From the NCBI RefSeq assembly GCF_020536995.1, contig NC_068359.1, positions 79,311,867-79,375,866 on the forward strand: DNA of 64,000 bases. The letters run 5' to 3'. The translations under genes and the position numbers were made by a program. Origin of the DNA: Dreissena polymorpha (Eukaryota > Mollusca > Bivalvia > Myida > Dreissenidae). Position 1 is the first letter of the stretch. Each line of letters begins with the position of its first letter. Positions 1 through 11,200 of the stretch are shown here, one piece after another. Below the pieces are notes generated by a model. It did not search any database, was not told the DNA's origin, and saw only the letters and a list, made by a program, of their open reading frames with translations.

Positions 1-936
1 TCACGCATCTCACTTTTGTATCATGACGTCATATTTTGTTGAAAAAAGTTCCATGCTTGAGACCGTGTGACCAAATATTCTTTTATTGTGTGTATGCATT
101 TTTTTTAAAGTAAACACTGTAAATTTGGACATGGATTTGTCAATGTCACTTATAGACGTCAATCTTGATTTTAGCAATCAATCTGTAATATTTAAAATAC
201 ATCAATATGTTTTCATTGTAATTCAATGCTCCGCTAATATTCACATTTCCCCGATACAGATTAGAATATTATTCAGGGAAATGCTTGATATCAAAGTAAA
301 ATGAGTAGTTATCTTTGAAATAACACACTCTGATTCTTGCTGTGATTGCAACCTGACATATGTTCAAAAGATTTATTGAAATTGTAACAAACATTATGAC
401 AAATCAAACACCAAAAATAAAGAGGACAGGTTTATTTCTGTTCGACTAGATCATGGACCCTTAATAAGCAATACCAATCTTTGTGTACATAAACATTCTA
501 TAAAGCTAAAAAGGACATAATATTGCAATCAATGCATTGATTATTAATACCAGCATGACAATATATATCTCACATATATGCTACCGGTAGGTTGCAATTG
601 AACATAAGTTTTAAAAATTAAAAAGCAACGATATAATACTCGTATTAAATAACTGCTAAGTACTTTGTAGAGAAGCTTGTCAAGATTATAGTAACCATGA
701 ACAACAATGTCATAAATAATAGAAAATTGTGTTTGATACGTACATTATTCCTTTTATTCCATTGAACAAACATAATATGTCCACAAGTCTAATAAAATAA
801 AAATTATACAGGTCAATCATTCTGTTCATTTAAACATTTGATCATTGTATTATTACTAAATGGTATGAATCTAAAATATCAGTTTACGTGTTTGCGTGTT
901 ATTGAATCTAAATTTGTGAAGAAACTTTAAAATAGA
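1..936. other. No gene seen
   Basis: AT-rich sequence with only short chance reading frames. No splice-bounded coding exon, RNA gene or clear repeat was recognised. It lies beyond the 3' end of the minus-strand PARP gene. Confidence 0.5.
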
Positions 937-953
937 GGACTTGCAAATTGTGA

Positions 954-1385
954 CACGGTGATCGTAAAGAAGATGAAGTACACTTTCTGTTTGAATGTGA
1001 TACTTTCAATGATTTACGGCGCATTCACATGGCGGCTATATCATCTGAGCTGACGAACCACAATTCTATTAATAAACTTACTAATGTCTTTATGTCCACG
1101 AAAACTGTCGAATTATTGTTAAAGCATACTTAAAAAGACGAACCGTTATCTATTAATAGTTCTGTAAAACATACATTCCTGTACATATGTTTTTTTCATA
1201 TTCATATTCGTAATATTTTATTCACATGTATCAGTGTTTGTGGTGTAATTGTATATAATTTGAAATATTCTTTTTTTATGACTTCTAGGCCATGGGGTCG
1301 GTTGCATAACACATTATTTTACATATTAATATGAAGTTTTGTTATATTGTACATGCCACTATAATTAACAATTTACTTACTTACT
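954..1385 (+). repeat. LINE 3'-end remnant (end of ORF2 plus 3' tail)
   Basis: A frame from about 963 to the TAA at 1131-1133 reads RKEDEVHFLFEC, followed by DLRRIHM. The pattern EDE.HF.FEC...DLR is the usual C-terminal motif of the second ORF of CR1/L2/jockey-like non-LTR retrotransposons, whose last Cys/His residues lie here. AT-rich sequence of about 250 bp follows and ends in short TTAC repeats near 1370-1385, as LINE 3' tails often do. The rest of the element is missing, which fits 5' truncation on insertion. The family cannot be named more closely by eye. Confidence 0.6.
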
Positions 1386-1403
1386 TAACAAATGGATATA
1401 ATA

Positions 1404-1409
1404 TTTATT
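1404..1409 (-). terminator. Possible polyadenylation signal of the PARP gene
   Basis: TTTATT on the plus strand gives AATAAA on the minus strand about 135 bases past the PARP stop codon. A second AATAAA overlaps the stop codon itself at about 1542-1547. In DNA this AT-rich such hexamers are common, so the call is weak. Confidence 0.3.
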
Positions 1410-1543
1410 GTATGATCTAATCAAATTCTTGAAGATGTAAGCAAAATATTATTTCAAATTTCGATAAGCACAAGGCAAGATCCATTAAAACATTCAGGAA
1501 TTGGGCAAACTCTAAATATTCATTAGTAATAGGTTGTAGTAAT

Positions 1544-1970
1544 TTATTTGTATTCAATGATATGCTCCGGATAGTACTGGACGTGGTCGAAAATGCAGAA
1601 TATGGTCGGATCACGGACATTGTCCACGCAGCTGTCATACAGTCTGACCTGACCATCCGGTGTCCGGGCCATCTCAGGAGGCCTCATTAAACCCTGTTGT
1701 CCTTTAGTCCAGCGTCCCACCAGTACACGACAATGCAACATAAATTTGTGACCCGTTTTTGGATCAGGCGTTGCGTACCGATCCGACATCTCTGCTGCGG
1801 AAGCAAAATAGGTGCCATGGCCATATATCGCACCGACGTTTGTTCCGGCAAGGCGCATGTCGAGATTGTGAGCGCATACAGTTTGGATTATGTCCGGTTT
1901 TGTTCCGTGGAAGAGCTTCATCTCGTTCGCACCGATTTTTCCATCTATGGCCTCCATCTGCTTTCGTTTG
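1544..1970 (-). CDS. PARP catalytic domain, C-terminal exon with stop
   Basis: The exon begins after the acceptor 'tatattccag' and continues the previous exon in frame (TC+C = Ser). It carries the NAD-binding and catalytic core. Counting from the start of the 2943 exon, LFHGT holds the NAD-binding His at about 95, GHGTYFA the Tyr at about 128, and DPTIFCIFDH places Ile at about 197 where PARP1 has the catalytic Glu. His-Tyr-Ile is the triad of mono-ADP-ribosyltransferases such as PARP10, 11 and 12, so long poly-ADP-ribose chains are not expected. The domain ends YYPEHIIEYK and stop, the normal PARP C-terminus. The in-frame Met at 1987 lies in the intron and is not the start. No frame break is visible. 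Confidence 0.93.
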
Positions 1971-3061
1971 CTGGAATATATTAGCATAGCTTTGTATGAG
2001 ACGCCACATTCATATATCGATGATACGCGTGGCGAATATAATAAAACCGTATTTATATTTTTATGTTACACATACTTTTTCATACTTGAATTTGGAATAT
2101 ATTCGAAAATACATTGCTACCTAATAGACTTATTTGCGGGTACAAACAAAGACTACGCATGAACAGCCTTAAAAGCACATACATTATCCACTGTTATTAT
2201 TCTGCTGCAACAATCATTGTTTGATACAGTGTGTCAGTGTGTTTGATACAGTGTGTCAGTGTGTTTGATACAGTGTGTCAGCGTAAAGTTTCATACATAT
2301 TACAAAGTGTTGTTCTATTTCAAAGTTGTGAGGTTTCGAGTAACACTTATCGTTATCGTTTCTCTTATATATCGTACATAAACAAAGCCGATGATTTTAT
2401 ATCAGACAAAATCCAATTGTTTAATTGTGTCTATAGGGATCACAAGTTCTAGATTGATGTTGACGAACTGTGTACGAATATTTTGTTATTTATTGGATAC
2501 CAATGTGCGAAAGGTGCTTCTATTCAAAAACGATTCATATCGTAAGTGATAGCTATCATAGTATAGACGGGTAGCCTTGGAAATGGTTAAATCTAATAAG
2601 CGATGGGGTTTTTGTACATTTGACGTGTAACTAGATACAAACCACAATAAGTACCTGAAAAATGTTTACTAAAGAAACATTACCAGGTTAATAAGTAACA
2701 AACTTAAGCTTACATACTTACGAACAGTAAAACTCCCAAAGAAATTTGTTTTGAACTCGGTTTATACTGACGATTCTTTTTCCAAGCGTTTGAATGAACT
2801 TGCCCATTACAGTTCTACATTCCTCACTCGTTGTTGAAAGACAAACTTTTATTACGTGTTGATCGGGCGTCATCATTATCCAATTTGATGGCAAACAAGA
2901 CGACATTTTAGGTAGTTCATGTTCTCCCTTTTGTTCTTTAGTTCTATGACAAATCACAACAATTCTTTAAAACGTTTATCATTCTATTCCGTGGCTGTAA
3001 ATGTTTAATGATTTTTATCGTTCAAATCCACTTATGAAGAGTATGTGTTTGCAAACATCTT

Positions 3062-3147
<86 letters not shown>

Positions 3148-6100
3148 TGAATTATTATTTTAATTTAGTTGATCATAACATTGTCTTTAAATAAACTTGT
3201 TTCAACATTTTTTAACTATAAACATATGTTAAAGTTGACGAAACAACATTGCTTGATTAGATTAATGAAAACCAAACGACGTCGTATGAACTTACCTTTT
3301 GGTTGAATATTCCTTTTCTACGAACGGATGGGAAATATCATGCATTCTTCTTTTATCCTCATAGCAATTGGAGCACATGTCAAAGTCGGGACAAGAACTG
3401 CACCTCCAGCGGGTACCCCGTATTGAGGAGACATTGCAGACATCACTTTTTACACCTTCATAAGACATACTTGATAAACACGGAGTCAATATTACGTCAG
3501 GACCCAAACAAACATTACATATAATGATGTTTTCTTAAGATACATTGCACATTAATTGCTCAAATACCAATTAAGGAACTAAAAGTTGTCCTGATGCAAT
3601 TCTGGCGTCATCTTTGACGGTTTATCAATGAGGATATTTACAAATCGACTTTGCATGGCATGTGTTGGAAAGTTTGCGCGGGAATGCGTGCAAAATAATT
3701 ATGAAACTACGGTATACTATTCTTATTCTACAAGGTAGCATTATATATATTCACCAGGTCTTGTTAGAATGGAAATAGGTATAATATAATAGCTGTTTAT
3801 AGTTTGATGAACAGCTATTTATTTAAATATTGCGCATTAACGTGCTATTGCTTTTGTCGTAACATGAACAGATAGCATCTATGTAAAAAATTATTATAGT
3901 AATTCGCATTCAGTTAAAATAACATAATTAAAAGTGTTAAAGACTATAATATATGTCGGAGCAATTATTTATAACGTTGCTACATTATATGCTAGCAATG
4001 AAGGTTGAAATAAAATCAATGCACCTGAACCTTCATTGGCTTGATTGATTCTTTTCGGCACCGCTTGAGAGCTTGTTGTTCTAGATGCTTCCACCTGGTC
4101 TCTTGAAATAATATGAGCCGCGCTCTTGGTTAATCGGACATAATTTATATGCGTAAAGTATCGTCCCATAATATCCAGTGAATTCCGAATAGGATAATAA
4201 GTGACGCCTCTTTACACTTATATGGAATATGTCATTTAAAGGAATGCTGTTGTAAACAAAATTCATTGCATGAAATGCGAAAAGAGTCGTCCCTAATTAG
4301 TTTATACGGACTTTCCGATTTTTCCCGAACGCGGCTCAATATAAATTAGAAGCGTCGAGTAAACAACTATCCTTATGACAAAGAAAAATTTATTTGAAAC
4401 AACACGCCATTTATTTCCAAATTCAATGATGAAATGTTAGTAACTGATTTGTTTGATAAACTTTTTTCGATCTTGAAATCTTATTTAAACTTGATAACAT
4501 TAGTGTGCACATATGTTATTGGTCTTCTAAGCAGAATATTATGTATGCATGTCTCTGTTAGGGGTATTGGGGGTTCAACTTTTCACTTTAACATTGAATT
4601 CCATTAGGACTGTGACGTATTTTGGACCTTAAGTTCGTTTCCTGCAGTGTTTATCTGGACATTTTATTTAACACATATTGAAAGGTAAACCTACGATAGA
4701 CTTTCGGGTGTTTCAATCTGTCTAAATGAATGCGACCTGCTGTGCATCTTCCTGTGATCCTCATAGCACGCGGAACACATGTAATAGTTAGGACACTCTC
4801 TGCATTTCCAACGGGTTCCCACGATCGGGCTTATAGTGCAGATGTCACACGTCACACTATTGTCCACGATATCTGAGAAACAGCAGTATGTTAAGGTTAT
4901 AAATAGCTAGCCGCAATATCAATAACATTGTGCAAGTAAATGACTTATGAAATTCAAGCATCATAAGAAAACGTGACATCCCTTCAGTCTTAATTATTAA
5001 ACCTGAAGTTATCCACTTGGATCGGTGGATGCTATGCGTATAAACAAAAGTATGCGATACGCGTATTGTTAAGGTTACACTACAAATATAACTTTCATGA
5101 CTAAGGATATTGCAGGATCAAATTTCTCGCTTTTTTGGTCCTCTTTAAATTGCATGTATATAAAATTTGACCCTCTTTTTATTGCACGTTTACCAATACG
5201 CTCCTCTTTTTATTGTATGTATGTATGATAAATAATGTCGTCTTTTAATTGTATATATACATAATAAAATCCCATTTTTCTGTGTACTTCTAATTTTATC
5301 TGTTCAAAATATGGCGCTATTTTAATTTAATGTATGCAAAATATGGTACTCTATTAATTATATTTATGAACAATATGGTCCTCTTCCAATTTATCATAAG
5401 CAAACCATTGTCATATTTTTGTTCTCTAAGCGTGTATTGTGTCACAGCTGTTACATTTTAAAATTAATTAACAAAGCTCATAGTACACGCCGGGTATGCG
5501 GAAACTTTGATAACAGATGGCACTTCGATACCAGATTACAACAAAAGCCACGCGCGAGTGAGTTCTTCAACTTTTTGCATTTATGTTCTGTTCATTTGGT
5601 TTTCAGACACGTAACATTGTTTGGTCGATTAATGTAATAATACTTCGCATTGCAGAGTAAAAAATCGTGGAACAAACATCGGATTATAATAAAAAACATA
5701 ACATTCCATAGATAATCATTATGAATTCGATGATCAGTACGTATTTCAACAAAATAAAAATACTTGAAATAAAGCAAGAAAGTGCCAACTAATCGAAATA
5801 AAAGATCAATATGTCCATTAATGTTACAACATTTTAAATTTTAGTTAAATAACGTATTTGAGGAAATTCAAATGTTTTAAGAGTCGGATGCCAAATTTTC
5901 GTGGACACTTGTTTTACCGATCATCTCAAGGACAATGGCACTTCAATTCCAGATTACTCGACACTTTTTACCAAAAACAACACACTCTATTTAGTGCATC
6001 AGAAATGCAGAATTCGCTGTGTAATACTGTCTAAAATTAGGGATGTCTAGTATATTTATTTCTATATTTAGAACAATTCTTACAGAAATTCCTTTAAGCA

Positions 6101-8199
6101 AACAGCGTAGACCCAGATGAGACGCCGCATCATGCTGTTTGCAATGTCCTTTTTTCAGGACGCTAGGCATGAATGGGTTAAATTACATTTAAAATGTAAC
6201 TCATCAGACATATCGAAGGTGTTAATTTAAAATTGTTTAACCTCATGTACTATGTAATTTTAAATTACATTCTTTGTAGCGAAACGGCTGATCTAAAGCA
6301 TGTATAATTATGTCCTTATGAAGGTACTAAGGCCATTTACTTATATACTAGATAGCGTGTCATGAAACATTACTCCGCTAAAACTGCTAAGAGCTAAATT
6401 TCAGCAGCGATGCAGGTCCGAAATTCTATTAGAACTTTTTGGCTCAATGTCATGAAATAAAAAATAGCAATAATGGTACAGGCGGTCGATTTAATCAAAC
6501 GATGGTGGTGTCAAAGTTGTGCATACCCGTCGTTGTTATTAATATAAACACAAAACATTCTGCATACGAACTTGGATATACGTGACATTATTATATTAGC
6601 AGAAATTAGCATTTGAATCTTATTTAAAATGTGTACTTACAATATTAATTATATAAAGTAATAGTAATAAGATTTTTGAAAACGAACAACGCCATTTTTT
6701 TATATTTCACATGTGTATGTAATAACGTTCTGCATAGATTCCCAATGTGTCGCGCTTTACAATTCAAATTGATTCGTACTTCAATATGTTTGGTGAGAAT
6801 AGCCGTAATATACATAAATGCATTTCATGTAGAAGATAAAACTCGGTTATAAGAGTGTTCAATTTGTTAAAAGTCTCTGTTATCCGAAGTGCCCTATATC
6901 GGCAATCAAAATATCCGAATCTTCATGAATACCACCTATTAAAACATGCTCTATCTTCGTTTATATTTCATTGAACACTATCAAAATTTCAGTATTTGCA
7001 GCACAGTGATTACTCTTCATGCTGGAAACAAACAATTTCTTGAAATATTTCTAAGTAGTTTTATTTTGTTGAAATGTTTACTGTTCATCCAGTTCATGCT
7101 GACCGAATTTTCTATTTTTGGGAGAAAAATCTACCATTCTTTCGTGATTTTTTCTTTCCAATATAAAAAGGATACACCATTCATACACTCGACCATGCGC
7201 CTACTCTAAAAAACTAATCTGTATGATATAACTTAAAAAAAAACTGAGGAACTTACCTCTCGCGCGTGGCTTTTGTTGTTATCTGGTATCGAAGTGCCAT
7301 CTGTTATCAAAGTATCTACATACCAAGCGTGATAGTTTGTTTTGTTACTCATTTGAAACCATATATCCTTTTTATTAAATGAACATAGCTGATCAAAACC
7401 TTTACGTATATTATGGTTATACCTGCGCATTTCGCATCATGCATTGTCGATGGACGTTTATTGTTGACAGGCAGGGCTCTGCAATATATAAACATAATGG
7501 TTACAACTAAAGAATCACGTTGTATAAATAAAAAATCATAATAACTGGTCCTTAAGAAATTCGCGTATACACTTTATTTAGCATTACCCTTAAATATTGT
7601 GTTTATTTGCTTGGCTTTTATATTGTCTTTGAAATATACACATAGTCGCAAACCATATAATGATTTTATAACAGTAATTTTCGTTTAATTTAAAAACAAA
7701 CACAAGCTATCAGTGAGACCATGCCGTTAACTTTTAACGCAATATGACCTCTAGATGACATGTATAACACAGCCAATACAGGTAGCATAAAAGCATTGCA
7801 GAAATAACAATAGTCTGTGGACACAATGACGTCTGTAGAGTCGGCATGTACAGGTAACATCTTACATAGATGCTTTATACAGACTGCAAAACAATATTCG
7901 AAATGTTAAGCTTCATGGAATATAATTACCCCGTAAATAAGGGACTGTTTATTTTCTTAAATAAATGGTCCATTTCATCCACCATTCTAAGATTCTTGTA
8001 GCACGATGAACACATGTCGTAATCACGGCAATCTCTGCACTTCGAGCGGGCACCCCGGATAGGACGCTCACTGCGGACGTCAAACCCAACACCATTGTGT
8101 CCATCAGCTGCGAAACAGAGTAATTAGAAATTTAAGGGTTACAAGGCACATTAACGTTTCCACATACAATGTATATGCATTAATAAACAAATGTTAATC

Positions 8200-8246
<47 letters not shown>

Positions 8247-11200
8247 CAGAGTTCATGTTCAGACCTTATTAGCCTCTTCACGAGGTCTTTGTAACCCGAC
8301 CTATAAATATACCATGTTTAAATCCCATATGATAACAACCGTCATAATTTGACTGCAATCATCAATGATGGTGTGCCACCGGTGTCAGGAAGAAGATGCT
8401 TGCTAATTGTTTCCAACGTGTTGTGCAATCCGGGTTAGGTCTTTTGTACCGGTTACACTGTTGCTTTAACCCATTTATGCCCAGTGGACTCTCCCACCCT
8501 TCTAAATTGGATCAATTTATTTCCAAAAGAAGGGGTGTCTGGTATATTTATTTCTATATTTAGAAAATTTCTTACAGAAATTTCTTTAAGCAAACAGCGA
8601 AGACCCAGATGAGACGCCGCATTATGCGGCGTCTCATCTGGGTCTATGCTGTTTGCAATGTCCTTTTTCAGGACGCTAGGCATGAATGGGTTAAGCTGTG
8701 TATATTTAAAACGTATAGTAGACGGGTAAGTATATTTAGTGTTAATTATTTTATAACTCAATGAATGTTCAACACTCACAATATCGTGATTGTGTTACCT
8801 GTGTTCGTCGCGCAACTATCTGAGTGACTGTCTGAGTCGGTTAATAACGTCTGGAATCTGCCAATATAAAAAAGTGGCATCAAGGAAGATAATTGGCATG
8901 CGTATTGTGTTTAAACAATGATATGCCCATTCTAAAATAATTTTATATTAGCATGTGTCCATTTCGTTCACTTTATTTGATAGCCTTTTTATTTTTAACA
9001 TTACATTCGGTAATGGCACTCATTTTCGCATGTTACATTTGAACTATCGTATGCATATTCATTCTAAGCAAAATAAATGTTCACAGATTGAAACATAAAG
9101 GAGCACATATCAATATATTTGTTTTTTAATAATCAAGGCATGGAAAATTTAACGGTGGTTAATGTTATATGCATAGCCTATATTCTCGACGAACATATTT
9201 TCATTTGTTGATGTTTGTATTCAATCGGGTAGATACTTCAAAAATTAACTTCTTTTGTGATCAGCTACAAATAAAAAATAACTCAGCTATTACTAGTAGA
9301 CCCTATTTTACGTTTTGCGTTTACAGTGCGTGAGATTTCAGCGTGCATTATGAAGTTTTTATGTCGTAATAATTTGTTTTAAATGAAGATAATGAGACAA
9401 CCACCCACTTGGTACTTGTTTTTGCATGTTCATTATTAACAATTTAACATTACGATAAGTTTTCGAAAATTTCACAAAACATTACTATGTTGGTTAAACT
9501 ATGTAAACCATCGGAGTCTTTACATAAGGGAGTATTATAAACTCATTTGCAAATGTACTATTATTTATTGATTTATTGTTATGATTAGTATTATTTTTAC
9601 TACAATTTAAGAAATGGTAAGAGCTTTTTTTTAGCACAAATGGTTGTCCTATGTTAATATGTGAATCACATTTGCAACTTGATTAATTCACATATCTTAA
9701 TATAAATAAAAGGTTGTATGTTTATGTAATATTTCCAGCAACATCTTATATTGTGTGGATGAAGAATGAAGTAAAGAGAACATGATTTATAGTACAAACC
9801 ATATTCAGACTCAGCTAAACAAATCAATTAAATTTCACAATTAAGAATTGTACAACATTATTTAATAGGGACGACGTGTGATAATGATATAAATGTTATT
9901 GCATAGTTAACATTTTATGTATGATTTAAGTAATTAAAGGGATCTTTTCACGCTTTGGTAAATTGACAAAATTGAAAAAAGTTGTTTCAGATTCGTAAGT
10001 TTTCGTTTTAGTTATGATACTTGTGAGGAAACAGTAATACTGAACATTAACCATGCTCTAATATAGCCATTATATGCATCTTTTGACGATTTTAAAACCT
10101 AAAAATTATAAAGCGTTGCAACGCGAAACGATCGAATAATTTGGAGAGTTCTGTTTTTGTCGTTAAATTTTGTGAAACTACGAAGGCTGCTTATATAAGG
10201 TATAAAATACGTCATCAATGTGTACTCGGCGGAATAGCTCAGTAGGCTGAAGCGTTTTTACTTTAGGACTCTGGCAGGACTCCAGGGGTCACTAGTTCGA
10301 AACCTGCTCCGGGCAATGTTCTTTTCCTTTCTAAATTTTTTTTTCTTGATTTTTTACTGGAGCTTTTATGATCCAATGTTTACATTTATCACTATAAAGC
10401 ATTTAATGAATAAGTTAAAAAAATGCCAAAATCTGTGAAAAGGCCCCTTTAAAGCAACAAATACAACAGCACGATTATGCATAGTGACATCAGTCTAGAA
10501 ACAAAATATACAAAATGAGTTTGTGTTTATATGTTTATAAGAAAGCTGCAACTTTCTGACAAACGCGTCTTAGTACTTGCAAGGTTTATGAGTTATTTAA
10601 GTTATAACAGTATCACCTGTTTGACCACATGTATAAAAACAATTAGGAAAATTAAATTGTTATGTTGACAAATGCCACATCAATTAAACAGCACTGCAAT
10701 ACAATCATAAAAACATGTTTTAAAATCTGCTATTGCGACTGAATAACTATTTGTTCTTTACACTGTATGAACACCAAATTGCTAATAAATCGTCAAACTG
10801 TTAATTCTAACATCGATGTATACAAATCTAATTGCTATGCACACTTAATAAATGTTCTAATAAATGTCTGTTAATTACAATTTATAAAAAAACAACTTAA
10901 GTTCTGATAGTCGATCAGCAATAAGTATACATTGTTTGTTGTTGTTTTTTTGCTTTATTTTGAATGTACATAACATGATATAAAACATAAAATCTGTTTA
11001 AGAATGGTGCTTTCATCAATCCGCCTGTTTAGACATATAAAATCATAGCATAGAGCATGTAAATACACTTTAACTCTTTCAGTGCGGGAACCGAATTTTG
11101 AAGGACTTTGCAAACAGTTTGGATCCAGATGAGACGCCACAGAACGTGGCGTCTCATCAGGATCCAAACTGTTTGCTATTCTGATAGTATTCTTTGAAAA

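Noticed and set aside
1764-2162. Open frames on both strands across 1.7-2.1 kb
   Set aside because: They are shadows of the PARP exon or extend into its intron. Only the minus-strand frame with LFHGT is real.
3296-8107. ZZ exons as mutually exclusive alternative exons, because ZZ-to-ZZ joins break the frame
   Set aside because: Linker exons with the complementary phase were found at 4.1 and 8.8 kb, so the fingers can be joined in series. Alternative use is still possible but not required.
8453-8779. 108-residue minus-strand protein with DIANSIDPDETPHNAA
   Set aside because: It is the translation of a noncoding hairpin repeat, with the same sequence also at 6.1 kb.
10955-11167. 70-residue minus-strand protein with MDPDETPRSVASH
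   Set aside because: It is the translation of a hairpin repeat.
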